DNA of 64,000 nucleotides from Paenibacillus sp. FSL R7-0337. GTDB taxonomy: Bacteria > Bacillota > Bacilli > Paenibacillales > Paenibacillaceae. The notes beneath the pieces are model-generated. The model was given only the letters and a program-made list of their open reading frames with translations. It was not told the DNA's origin and did no database searches. Of this stretch, positions 44,006 to 53,800 are shown piece after piece. How positions within the stretch are numbered: position 1 is the stretch's first letter; every line of letters begins with the position of its first letter. The position numbers and the translations under genes were made by a program. Location: NCBI RefSeq assembly GCF_037969875.1, contig NZ_CP150218.1, positions 5,518,001-5,582,000 on the forward strand, written 5' to 3'.

Positions 44006-44611
44006 ATGAACCATTTGGACCCGGAGCAAGAAGTAGAGCGCCTGTTCGTTGCCGTGCCGCTGCCTGATAGGCTGCTTGAATATCTGAAGAATGAGTCTGC
44101 TCGTGTGTCGTCCGGACTTAAATTTGCGAGATGGACACATTTTAAAGATTTCCATATTACGCTGCAATTTCTTGGAGATACCCCCAGGGAAACTATTCCA
44201 GCTCTCTATGAGGCCTTATGGACGGTTGCACGCTCAAGTAAAGGCTTTCAATTGAAGCTCGGCGAATGGGGCACCTTCGGTCTTCCAGACTCGCCAAGAG
44301 TGCTCTGGGCGGGGGTTTCCGGAGAATTAGAGCCGCTGAAGGAGCTGCAGCGAAAGGTGGTTTCAGCGACCCTTCCCTTAGGTTATACTCCAGAGATGCG
44401 AACGTACAATCCCCATTTGACGGTGGCCCGCAAATATCGCGGAGAAGATCCGTTTACGCTGGAGCGGCTGGGAAATTTACGGATGGAGAACCATCCTTCG
44501 GGCCAATTACTTCCAGACATAGGCTGGACGGTAGATGCTTTTGTGGTGTATGCTACCAGGATGCATGCCATTCCTATGTATGAAATGACTGAAAAATTTA
44601 CATTTTTCTAA
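44006..44611 (+). CDS. thpR: RNA 2',3'-cyclic phosphodiesterase (2H family)
   Basis: The 201-residue protein has two HxTx motifs, HITLQFLGDT (about residue 46) and HLTVARKY (about 134), which form the 2H phosphoesterase active site. The family opens 2',3'-cyclic phosphates on RNA and was once described as 2'-5' RNA ligase. ATG 44006 has GGAAAGGTGA upstream. The frame stays open far upstream through the antisense of the dehydrogenase gene, which is coincidental. Confidence 0.9.
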   Translation: MNHLDPEQEVERLFVAVPLPDRLLEYLKNESARVSSGLKFARWTHFKDFHITLQFLGDTPRETIPALYEALWTVARSSKGFQLKLGEWGTFGLPDSPRVLWAGVSGELEPLKELQRKVVSATLPLGYTPEMRTYNPHLTVARKYRGEDPFTLERLGNLRMENHPSGQLLPDIGWTVDAFVVYATRMHAIPMYEMTEKFTFF

Positions 44612-44694
44612 ATATAAAATCGACAAGAAAGTTTTCAAAGCTTCCATTTTCGGTTACATACAATAGGAATGTGCCGTAAAATAGGAGGTAAAAC

Positions 44695-45597
44695 ATGTTG
44701 ATTTTCAAACAGAGCCGCTATATTGCGCTGCTGGTTGGTGTAATCCTAGTGTCTTTCTCAGCGATAAGTTTGATGAACCCCGAAGGAACTGCTGCTACCG
44801 GGGAGAATGTAATAGAAATGGGTAAGCTGAAGTCTGCAAGCCATCAATCGGTAGAGCAGCTTATTCCGCAAGCCGTATCCGTCCTGCATAGGACAAGCCA
44901 TTCAGCTGAAAATAGTACACCCATGCTCTTCACCACAGCTGCCAAGCCGGTCCATACCTGGACCCGCACGGTGAGTACAGGATGGTTAAGTCCCGAGAAG
45001 CTGCAGCACAAGAATGCGGCTAAGCCGGCTTCCATTGTGACTAAGCCTAAGGTAACTGTGGTGAAAGCATCGCCGCCAGCGGCGCAAGCGCTGAAGATCG
45101 CGGCAACGGGGACGAAGAGTGTGAAACCAAGCAAGGCTGTAACTCAGCAACATCCCCCCGCAACATTGTTCTTCTCCCGGACCAAGCTACTACCCAAGGA
45201 GCATCAAGCTGAAGCTACCTGGAGCTACGCCGTATCCGGAGAAGACCTGCATCTGCTGCAAAAAATCGTTATGGCAGAGGCAGAAGGCGAACCGTACAAG
45301 GGCAAGGTGGCAGTTGCCAACGTTGTTCTAAACCGGCTGCGGTCAGCCAATTTTCCCGACACGATCAGAGAAGTAATCTATCAGAAAAGGCAGTTCAGTC
45401 CTGTAGCTAACGGGCGTCTTAAGCGCGTAAAGCCAAATGCGGACAGTATTAAGGCTGTAAACGCAGCGCTTATGGGGGTTAAAGAAGTTACGGATGATAC
45501 CTATTTCTTCCTGTCGCTGACGCTGGCACAGGATCTTACCGTACATCATTCACGTACACTCGCGAAGACCATCGGCAATCATACCTTTTATAAATAA
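44695..45597 (+). CDS. SleB-like cell wall hydrolase
   Basis: The 300-residue exported protein has a signal or anchor helix (about 10-30). A long Lys/Ala/Pro/Thr-rich spacer (about 35-180) follows, and then a Hydrolase_2 (SleB) domain (about 183-300) with VMAEAEGEPYKGKVAVANVV, whose Glu is the usual catalytic residue. The family is a lytic transglycosylase or amidase of peptidoglycan, in spore cortex or vegetative walls. ATG 44695 has AGGAGG 5 nt upstream. It lacks the PG_binding_1 domain of true SleB, so a vegetative role is also possible. Confidence 0.88.
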   Translation: MLIFKQSRYIALLVGVILVSFSAISLMNPEGTAATGENVIEMGKLKSASHQSVEQLIPQAVSVLHRTSHSAENSTPMLFTTAAKPVHTWTRTVSTGWLSPEKLQHKNAAKPASIVTKPKVTVVKASPPAAQALKIAATGTKSVKPSKAVTQQHPPATLFFSRTKLLPKEHQAEATWSYAVSGEDLHLLQKIVMAEAEGEPYKGKVAVANVVLNRLRSANFPDTIREVIYQKRQFSPVANGRLKRVKPNADSIKAVNAALMGVKEVTDDTYFFLSLTLAQDLTVHHSRTLAKTIGNHTFYK

Positions 45598-45728
45598 TAA
45601 GGGTTCTTCCTTAAACAAAAAGATCTTATGCACCAGACGCTATACGTCTATTCAGTTACAGCTATTTGACGCAGCCGGAAGACACAGCCGTACTGCTGGC
45701 TCCGATGCCTTGTCAGGTCCGCGGCGCG

Positions 45729-45772
45729 AAAAGAACCTCCAGCCCCATTTCTATGGGCTGGAGGTTCTTTTG
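45729..45772 (+). terminator. Bidirectional terminator between convergent genes
   Basis: AAAGAACCTCCAGCCC pairs with GGGCTGGAGGTTCTTT around a short loop, and T runs on both strands serve both flanking genes. Confidence 0.8.
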
Positions 45773-45801
45773 CACCTTCGTATGAATATCAGGATAAGGG
45801 C

Positions 45802-46998
45802 TTATGGTGTGACATAGACGGCTTCTTCTCCCCGTACCTTGGGCGGAGGGGCGCTCCACGCCTCGGAGAAGACGGCTTCCGCAGCTGGCTTGCCGAGCAT
45901 CTTAAGAATGGTGGTGGCGCAGTGCTGCGGCTGCTGGAGGTCCGGAGAGCTTTTGCGCTTCTTCGGTCCTCCGAATCCGGCATATTCGCTCAGGAGCATG
46001 GAGAACCATTTGTCCACAACGCCCGGATCAAGCATCTCGGCGAGCCCCAGCTCGACAAAATACTGGCTGTTCTTCTCTTCCTGGCCGGGGATGGCGTTAT
46101 AGAACAGCATGGGAATACCTTTGGCCTGGCCTTCCGTGCAGGTCATTCCGCCGGGCTTCGTGATCAGCAGATCCGAGGCATCCATCAGCTTGTTGATCTC
46201 GCTGCTGTACCCAAGAATCCTTACGTTGGGATGGTTGAGCAGGGGGTTGGCCTGCATTTTGGCTATAGCCTTGTCGTTGCTGCCCATACAGAAGATAAGC
46301 TGGATCTCATTGATCCGGGCAGTGAGCGAGTTCATAATATCCTTGCCGAACATCAGGCCCCAGCCGCCGCCCATAATAAGCGCAGTCGGGATGTCAGCGA
46401 GACCCAGCTCCTTCCGCAGCTTGGTCTTACCCTGGGACTCCCAGAACTTCGGATGCACGGGAATCCCGGTCACCGTTACCAGCTCGGAGGGTACGCCGCG
46501 TCCCGTAAGAATGGATTTGACCCTGGAGGTCGATACCAGATACCGGTTGGCTTCCGCATTCACCCAGCTGCCGTGGGCATCATAATCTGTAATCAGCGTA
46601 TAGAACGGCACATCAAGACCCTGGCGCTTGAGTCTGGAGATGACCGCAGCAGGAATCGGATGAGTACAGATAATCAGATCCGGCCGCAGCTGCTCAATGA
46701 CCTGAGAGGCATGGGTATAAAAAATCCGGTGAAGGGCCAGCTTAGTCAACCGGTTCAGTGATTTATGATATTGGGTCTTATACATCATGCCGACCAGCTT
46801 AGGCTGGCTGCTGACAGTTTTGCGGTAAGCGGAAAGAATCCAAGGAGCGACCGTAGGATTCAGGAATTTTCCGAGCTCGAAGACCCGGCACTGAACATCA
46901 GGGTTCAGCAGTCGTATTCCTTCAGCCAGAGCATAGGCTGCCCCTGTATGGCCCGTGCCGAAGCCTTCCGAAAACAGCAGTACTCTTTTCTTTCGCAT
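45802..46998 (-). CDS. UgtP/MGDG synthase-family glycosyltransferase
   Basis: This 398-residue GT28-type enzyme probably transfers a sugar from UDP-glucose or UDP-galactose to diacylglycerol at the inner membrane face. The N-terminal MGDG_synth domain has SEGFGTGHTGAA. The C-terminal sugar-nucleotide domain has MGGGWGLMFG, then KPGGMTCTEGQAKGIPM, the donor-binding motif. It is slightly longer than B. subtilis UgtP at the C-terminus, where about 60 residues are low in conservation. It is monocistronic. Acceptor and donor are inferred from family. Confidence 0.8.
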   Translation of the reverse strand: MRKKRVLLFSEGFGTGHTGAAYALAEGIRLLNPDVQCRVFELGKFLNPTVAPWILSAYRKTVSSQPKLVGMMYKTQYHKSLNRLTKLALHRIFYTHASQVIEQLRPDLIICTHPIPAAVISRLKRQGLDVPFYTLITDYDAHGSWVNAEANRYLVSTSRVKSILTGRGVPSELVTVTGIPVHPKFWESQGKTKLRKELGLADIPTALIMGGGWGLMFGKDIMNSLTARINEIQLIFCMGSNDKAIAKMQANPLLNHPNVRILGYSSEINKLMDASDLLITKPGGMTCTEGQAKGIPMLFYNAIPGQEEKNSQYFVELGLAEMLDPGVVDKWFSMLLSEYAGFGGPKKRKSSPDLQQPQHCATTILKMLGKPAAEAVFSEAWSAPPPKVRGEEAVYVTP

Positions 46999-47296
46999 AA
47001 GTTCACCTGCAACTTTCCATTATAGGTAGGTTTGTTAGATAGCTTCATAAGTCCGTCTGCGGTTACTCGCGTACATGCTTCTCCTAATATTATACTAGGG
47101 ATTTTGCTTCTTTTCTCACATTATACAAATAAGACGTAAATAGAAAGTTAAAACACTGCAATAAAATAAAAAAAATTAGCAAAAGTATTGCAAAGACATA
47201 GGCAAAGTGATAAAGTTGGTCTTGACCGAGTGACCGGATTAGTAAATTGGTCAGAACGGGAGTTATAGACGATCCTTCAGGAAAGGGAGTGTATGA
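46999..47296 (+). promoter_or_regulatory. Divergent AT-rich control region before the TetR gene
   Basis: No gene is visible. TTGCAA (47188-47193) and a GATAAA at 47210-47215, 16 nt away, form a plausible promoter, and an operator-like inverted repeat follows at 47231-47253. Confidence 0.45.
47231..47253 (+). promoter_or_regulatory. TetR-type operator (autoregulatory site)
   Basis: A 23-bp inverted repeat with TGACC and GGTCA ends and an inner TTA-G-TAA centre lies just after the promoter, 44 nt before the TetR start. A similar 23-bp sequence lies before the YhgE gene (47987-48009). Confidence 0.6.
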
Positions 47297-47872
47297 ATGG
47301 CTGTGGTAGATCGAAGGCAGCAGGTGCTTCAGGCGGCGACGAAGTCTTTTTCATTATTCGGGTATAAGGCAACAACGATGGATCAGGTCGCCAAGATTGC
47401 CAATGTCGGCAAAGGGACGATTTACACCTTTTTTACGAACAAGGAACAGTTATTTGATGAAATCCTGCGGGACGTCATCATCGAGATGAAAATGATCGCC
47501 GAGCGGGAGATTAGGCGTGATAAGCCGTTTTTTGATAATCTGCACCGTGTGCTAGATGCCCTGCTGGAATTTCGTAGCGAACACGAGCTATTCATCAAGC
47601 TGTCCCAGGAGAGTCTGGACTTCGGAACGCCGCAGGCTGGTGAAGGACTCGACAAGATCGAGAGTGTGGTGCTTGAATATCTGGAACGGGAGGTGGAGCA
47701 GGCCATTCGTCAAGGGGAAATCAAACCCTGCGATCCCCAGATTGTGTCGGTGGTAATGTTCAGGCTATATATCGCGCTTACTGCTGAACTGAGCAAGGTA
47801 CATGTGCCGTTGACCAAAGAACAGATCAAGCATTATTTTCATCTGTTTTTGGCAGAGGGGCTGTCACAGTAG
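47297..47872 (+). CDS. TetR/AcrR-family transcriptional regulator
   Basis: The 191-residue repressor has an N-terminal HTH (about 10-56; SLFGYKATTMDQVAKIANVG and the recognition helix GKGTIYTFFTNKEQLF). The rest is a helical ligand domain of YerO/FadR-like length. ATG 47297 follows GGGAGTG. It precedes a YhgE/Pip-type membrane protein on the same strand, a frequent regulator-target pair, and both upstream regions carry the same type of 23-bp operator. The inducer is unknown. Confidence 0.9.
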   Translation: MAVVDRRQQVLQAATKSFSLFGYKATTMDQVAKIANVGKGTIYTFFTNKEQLFDEILRDVIIEMKMIAEREIRRDKPFFDNLHRVLDALLEFRSEHELFIKLSQESLDFGTPQAGEGLDKIESVVLEYLEREVEQAIRQGEIKPCDPQIVSVVMFRLYIALTAELSKVHVPLTKEQIKHYFHLFLAEGLSQ

Positions 47873-47986
47873 AAGTTAAGTCCGGTATAGGGATGGCGTT
47901 TCGCACTGCTGCGCTTTCCCTGATTGGAATGGATGGGCTGAGGCGGATGGTACTGAACAGGATAGACCCTTTTTTTTGCCTTTGAT

Positions 47987-48009
47987 TGACCGAATGGGGA
48001 AAACAGTCA
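47987..48009 (+). promoter_or_regulatory. Second TetR-type operator, upstream of the YhgE gene
   Basis: TGACCG...GTCA over 23 nt agrees with the first operator at 16 of 23 positions, including both ends. It is 94 nt upstream of the YhgE start. The symmetry is weaker than in the first site. Confidence 0.5.
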
Positions 48010-48103
48010 TCTGGTGTTACTGTAACATTCACGAAACTATCATTTCAAAGCAAGTCATCGTATTTTACAAGAGAGAGCATATGATCATAAGGAGAGAACC
48101 AGA

Positions 48104-50458
48104 ATGAAATCTTTATCCGTGTTTATGAAGGATCTTGGCGCGGTATTCAAGAATCCCAAGATGCGCATTTCCATGTTCGCCATTCTATTTATTCCTGTTC
48201 TGTACAGCGGATTGTTCCTGAAAGCATTCTGGGACCCTTACGGTAAAATGAACGAGCTTCCGGTAGCGGTTGTCAACCAGGATAAGGGTGCTGACTATGA
48301 AGGCACCAAGCTGACCGCCGGAGCAGATCTGGTCACGGAGCTGAAGAAGACGGACGGGTTCAAGTGGAATTTCGTCAGCCGGGAGCAGGCGGAAGCCGGA
48401 CTTGCAGATAATACCTATTATATGGCGATTGTGGTTCCGGAAGACTTCTCAGCTAAGGCAACTACACTGCTGGATGCAGATCCGCAGCCGGCCAAGATTA
48501 TCTACGAGCCGAATGAAGGCTACAACTTCCTGGCGGGCCAGATTGGCGGCACTGCAGTGAAGGATATCAAGAGCAAGGTATCCGCCAAGATTACGGAAGC
48601 TTACACCAGTTCTGTCTTTGATAAAATCACCAAAATCGCAGACGGTCTGGGCGAAGCCGGAGACGGTGCGACCAAAATCGCAGACGGCGCCACCAAGCTG
48701 GATGACGGCGCTCTGAAGCTGAAGGACAATCTGGTTGTCCTGACCGAAGGCACCGGCAAGCTGCTGGATGGCGTAGCGCCGCTGACGCAGGGCGTGAGTG
48801 ATCTCAATAACGGAGCAGCCGCACTCAAAACCGGCACCAGCACGCTTGCCGGAGGACTGCAGCAGTTATCCGCAGCGCATAAGCAGCTGCAGGAGGGTGT
48901 AACGCAGTCGGCAGCGGGAAGCAAGCAGCTGAATGCCGGGTTGCAGAAGACAGTAGCCGGAACGGCTTCGCTGCAGGCCGGAACACAGTCGGCTGTAGCC
49001 GGCACCGAGAAGCTGCAGACAGGTACGAAGGCGGTTGTGGACGGCAGCGCGAAGCTTGCGGCCGGATTAAGCTCCTCCGCCGAGGGCAGTGCGAAGCTTG
49101 AAGCCGGACTTACGGCTTCGAAGGACGGCAGTGCCAAGACAGCAGCCGGAGCCAAGGCTGTAGCTGATGGTTTGCAGGCGCTGGCGAAGTCGAATCCTCA
49201 GCTGGCAGCAAGCCCTGAGGTGCAGAAGCTGCTTGCAGCAAGCGCAGCAGTAGCTGCGGGCACCGCGCAGCTGGACCAGGGTCAGCAGCAGCTCCTGAAC
49301 GGAGCTGCGGCCCTGAACAGCGGCCAGGGTCAGCTGCTTGAGGGAGCGAATCAGCTGCACAGCGGTTCACAGCAGCTGGATGCAGGTGTAGGCCAGCTGC
49401 ATGACGGAGCGCAGAAGCTCTACGCAGGCAGTTCGCAGCTGCTGGATGGCCAGAATCAGCTGGCAGCCGGTGCAGCCGCACTGGAGAACGGCGGCGCGAA
49501 GCTGACCGCAGGCATGAAGCAGTTCGGCGCGAAGCTGGACGAAGCTGCAGCGGGCGGCGTGAAGCTGGCAGACGGCGGCCGGGCGCTTGAAGCCGGCACT
49601 ACGAAGCTGCTGGCTGGAGCAGGCAAGCTGGGCAGCGGCCTTAGCTCGGTAGCCGATGGCTCGAAGAAGCTGAGTGACGGAGCAGGGCAGCTGAAGGATG
49701 GCCTGGATGATCTGAAGACAGGCTCCGGTGAGCTGGCAAGTAAACTGGGCGATGCGGCTTCGCAGACCAAATCGGTGAACAAGACCGATGGGCTGGTATC
49801 CATGTTCGCCCAACCGGTACAGATCGAAGAAGTGAAGGTGAACAAGGTGCCTAACTACGGTACAGGATTCGCTCCTTACTTCCTGTCCCTCGGATTGTTC
49901 GTAGGTGCTCTGATTTGTACGATTGTTATCCCAATGCGTGATTCCGAAGTCATTGGAGCCAGCCGGTTCAACCGGTTCATGAGCCGTACCCTTACGTTCT
50001 CCATGATGAGTGTGCTTCAGGCACTGCTGGCTGTCCTGATTGTCTTGTATGGTCTCGGACTTGAAGTACAGAATGTACCCTTGTTCTACGCGTTCTCGTT
50101 CATTACCAGCCTAGCCTTCATGTGGATGATTCAAGCAATTGTTACTTGGCTGGATCAGCCGGGCCGCTTCGTAGTCATTCTGATTCTGATCTTCCAGTTG
50201 ACTACAAGCGCAGGAACCTTCCCACTGGAGCTGATTCCTAACTGGATGAAGATCTTCAATCCGCTGCTGCCGATGACTTACAGTGTCAAAGGCTTCAAGG
50301 CAGTAATCTCTACTGGGGACTTCGGCTCTATGTGGGCCGATGCAGGAACACTTGGTGCTTATGGAATAATATTCCTTGCATTAACCTTCACCTACTTTAT
50401 GACCCGTGACCGCGGCAATGAAGCTGTGCTGAAAAGTGAACAAGTTTTGACTGTATAA
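48104..50458 (+). CDS. YhgE/Pip-domain membrane protein
   Basis: The protein has 784 residues. TM1 (about 22-42) starts the YhgE/Pip N-terminal domain (about 20-165, with VVNQDKGADYEGTKLTAGADLV). A long region (about 180-560) of eleven-residue-like repeats of the form LxxGxxxLxxG, rich in Ala/Gly/Lys/Gln, follows and probably forms an extracytoplasmic helical stalk. The C-terminal ABC-2-type segment (about 590-775) has five to six membrane helices. The family includes phage infection protein Pip and YhgE, and its transport role is unclear. AAGGAGAG precedes ATG 48104. It is likely repressed by the adjacent TetR protein. Confidence 0.9.
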   Translation: MKSLSVFMKDLGAVFKNPKMRISMFAILFIPVLYSGLFLKAFWDPYGKMNELPVAVVNQDKGADYEGTKLTAGADLVTELKKTDGFKWNFVSREQAEAGLADNTYYMAIVVPEDFSAKATTLLDADPQPAKIIYEPNEGYNFLAGQIGGTAVKDIKSKVSAKITEAYTSSVFDKITKIADGLGEAGDGATKIADGATKLDDGALKLKDNLVVLTEGTGKLLDGVAPLTQGVSDLNNGAAALKTGTSTLAGGLQQLSAAHKQLQEGVTQSAAGSKQLNAGLQKTVAGTASLQAGTQSAVAGTEKLQTGTKAVVDGSAKLAAGLSSSAEGSAKLEAGLTASKDGSAKTAAGAKAVADGLQALAKSNPQLAASPEVQKLLAASAAVAAGTAQLDQGQQQLLNGAAALNSGQGQLLEGANQLHSGSQQLDAGVGQLHDGAQKLYAGSSQLLDGQNQLAAGAAALENGGAKLTAGMKQFGAKLDEAAAGGVKLADGGRALEAGTTKLLAGAGKLGSGLSSVADGSKKLSDGAGQLKDGLDDLKTGSGELASKLGDAASQTKSVNKTDGLVSMFAQPVQIEEVKVNKVPNYGTGFAPYFLSLGLFVGALICTIVIPMRDSEVIGASRFNRFMSRTLTFSMMSVLQALLAVLIVLYGLGLEVQNVPLFYAFSFITSLAFMWMIQAIVTWLDQPGRFVVILILIFQLTTSAGTFPLELIPNWMKIFNPLLPMTYSVKGFKAVISTGDFGSMWADAGTLGAYGIIFLALTFTYFMTRDRGNEAVLKSEQVLTV

Positions 50459-50486
50459 AGCAGCAATATTCTTTGTAAATCATACG

Positions 50487-50522
50487 AACCAAAAGCGCCC
50501 CCTTAGGGGCGCTTTTGGTTTA
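50487..50522 (+). terminator. Rho-independent terminator after the YhgE gene
   Basis: AACCAAAAGCGCCCC pairs perfectly with GGGGCGCTTTTGGTT around a 4-nt loop, followed by a short T stretch. Confidence 0.9.
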
Positions 50523-50833
50523 TTCATAAATATAAATAGCTAAAGGAAGTGCCGTTTTCAGTGCGGGAAAATGGTTGAAACGCTTTCAATGCATAAGCAC
50601 TTATTCGTCATTTATGCATAATTATACATTCGACAGTTTTTTTTACGCTTTTATTCGCTAAAGCTGCACTGCAAAAGCAAATGTTAATCAAGCTCATAAA
50701 AAAGTTTAAATTGCGCTCATGTCAGCTCGATGATAAAATAATAACACCAATTCTGCCTGAATAATTATTAAGATTTTCCGCTGAAAAATTTTCCTGGAAT
50801 TCCGTCTACTTTATAATAGAGAGGTTGCATGTG
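50523..50833 (+). promoter_or_regulatory. Control region of glutamate synthase
   Basis: No gene is visible in about 310 nt. A perfect palindrome TTGAAACGCTTTCAA lies at 50575-50589. It resembles a catabolite-responsive element but fits the full cre consensus only in its right half. The remaining sequence is AT-rich with no riboswitch or T-box that I can recognise. There is no divergent gltC-like regulator. Confidence 0.4.
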
Positions 50834-53800
50834 ATGAGACACACTGAACTGCCCGGCAAACAGGGCCTTTATGATCCCCAGTTCGAAAAAGACGCTTGCG
50901 GCATGGGATTTGTCGCGCATATTAAAGGCAAGCCGTCCCATGATATTGTCAGCAATGCGCTGACTATGCTCTTCAATATGGAGCATCGGGGAGGCCAGGG
51001 AAGCGAGCCGAACTCTGGAGACGGAGCCGGCATTATGCTGCAGATTCCCCACCGTTTCTTTGCCGGTGAAGCCGCGAAGCTGGGCTTTGAGCTTCCGGAG
51101 CCGGGCCATTATGGCGTGGGCATGATCTTTCTGTCTCATAACGAGGAGATCCGGGCCCGCCATGAGGCGCTTCTGAGCGAGATTATCGCGGAAGAGGGTC
51201 AGCAGGTACTCGGTTACCGCGATGTCCCGACCTTTGACGAAATGCTCGGCAAGACAGCCAAGGCTGCGAAGCCATATGTACGCCAGGTATTTATCGGACG
51301 CTCGGAGGGAATCAAGGATGACCTGTCCTTCGAACGCAAGCTGTATGTGATCCGCAAACGGGCAGAACTGGCCATCCGCTACGGCGGGGCAGAAGAAGGC
51401 GAATCCTTCTATGTTCCGAGTCTTTCCTGCAAGAAGATCGTATACAAAGGCATGCTGACCACTGTACAGGTAGGACAATTCTATCTGGACCTCCAGGATG
51501 AGACACTCGAATCAGCGATTGCGCTGGTCCACTCCCGCTTCAGCACCAACACCTTCCCGAGCTGGGAACGTGCCCACCCATACCGCTTCATGATCCACAA
51601 CGGTGAAATTAATACCCTTCGCGGCAATGTAAACTGGATGCATGCCCGCCAGTCGCTGTTCAAGAGCGAGAAGTTCGGAGAAGACATCAGCAAGGTTAAG
51701 CCGGTGGTGAATCCGGACGGCTCCGATACGGCCATGTTCGATAATACCTTTGAATTCCTCTACCTGAGCGGACGCTCCCTGCCCCATGTGGCGATGATGA
51801 TGGTTCCTGAGCCTTGGAGCAATCATGACAGCATGGACGAGAAGAAGAAAGCCTTCTATGAATACCACAGCACCCTGATGGAACCGTGGGACGGACCTGC
51901 CGCAATGGGCTTCACCGACGGTGTGCAGATTGGGGCCATCCTCGACCGTAACGGTCTGCGTCCTGCGCGTTACTATGTCACCAAAGATGATCTGATTATT
52001 CTCTCCTCTGAAGCGGGTGTCCTCGACATTCCTGCAGAAGATGTTCTATACAAAGACCGGCTGAGACCGGGCCGTATGCTGCTCGTAGATACGAAGCAGG
52101 GCCGGATTATCTCGGACGAAGAGGTAAAAGCCGAAATCGCCTCCGAGCAGCCTTATCAAGAGTGGCTGGATGAGCATCTGATCGGCCTCGATCAGCTCCC
52201 GGATGCACCGGAGCTGCCGAATCCGAAGCATGATAATGTGCAGCAGCTGCAGCAGTCCTTCGGCTATACCTTCGAGGATCTGCGCAAGGTGCTGGAGCCA
52301 ATGGCCTCCACAGGCGCCGAAGCTGTCGGCTCCATGGGATACGATTCACCGCTGGCCGTGTTATCAGACCGTCCGCAGCGCCTGTACAATTACTTCAAGC
52401 AGATGTTCGCCCAGGTTACCAACCCGCCGATTGACGCCATCCGTGAAGAGCTGGTAACGTCCACAGCGACTACAATCGGACCTGAACGCAACCTGCTGAA
52501 GGCAGAACCGGAGAGCTGCCGGCAGATCTCGCTGGATTCTCCGATTCTCTCAAACGAGGATTTTGCCAAAATCCGTCATGTCCGCCGTGCGGGCTTCAAG
52601 TCAATGTCCATTCCAATTCTCTTCCCGGCAGAGCTGGGGGCAGAAGGGCTGCGAATTGCGCTTGACCGGATGAATGAGGCAGCAGACCGCGTCATGGGCA
52701 AGGGCCATAATATTCTTATTCTGTCCGACCGGGGTGTAGACCGCGAGAATGCGGCAATTCCGGCGCTTCTGGCAGTCTCCAGCCTGCATCACCATCTGAT
52801 CCGCTCTGGAACCCGCACCAAGGTCAGCATTCTGCTGGAATCCGGCGAACCGCGTGAAGTTCATCATTATGCGCTTCTGCTGGGTTATGGTGTAAGTGCG
52901 GTCAATCCTTACTTGGCCTTCGAGAGTCTCGATGACATGATCAGCCAAGGCCTGCTCCGCGGAATCTCGCATGAGAAGGCTGTGAAGAACTATATCAAGG
53001 CAGCTACGAAGAGCGTTGTCAAAATCCTGTCCAAGATGGGAATCTCTACGATTCAATCCTATCGCGGCGCACAGATTTTTGAAGCGGTCGGGCTGAATTC
53101 GGAATTCGTGGACCGTTACTTTACTTGGACGCCTTCGCGTATCGGCGGAATTGGCCTGGAGGAAGTGGCGCAAGAAGCGCTTGCCAGCCATAACCGCGCC
53201 TTCACCGACAAAGACGGCAACGATAGGGTGCTGGATTCCGGCGGTGAATACCAGTGGCGCAGTGACGGGGAAGAGCATCTGTTCAACCCGCAGACCATTC
53301 ATCTGCTTCAGCACTCCGTGCGCAGTGGCGATTATGAGATGTATAAGAAGTATGCGGCACTCGTTCAGGGCGAAAGCGAGAAGCATCAGACGCTGCGCTC
53401 GATGCTGGAGTTCAAGAGCACCAATGCTCCGGTATCACTGGATGAGGTAGAATCGGCTGAATCGATCATGAAACGCTTCAAGACCGGTGCCATGTCCTTC
53501 GGCTCGATCAGCAAGGAAGCACATGAGACGCTGGCCATTGCCATGAACCGCATCGGCGGCAAGAGCAACACCGGTGAAGGCGGAGAAGATCCGGCGCGCT
53601 TCATTCCGGATGCTAACGGCGATTCCCGCCGCAGTGCTATCAAGCAGGTCGCTTCGGGACGGTTCGGCGTTACCTCGAACTATCTGGTGAATGCCGACGA
53701 GATTCAGATCAAGATGGCACAGGGTGCGAAGCCGGGTGAAGGCGGACAGCTTCCAGGCCGCAAGGTGTACCCTTGGGTGGCAGAGGTCCGCGGTTCAACA

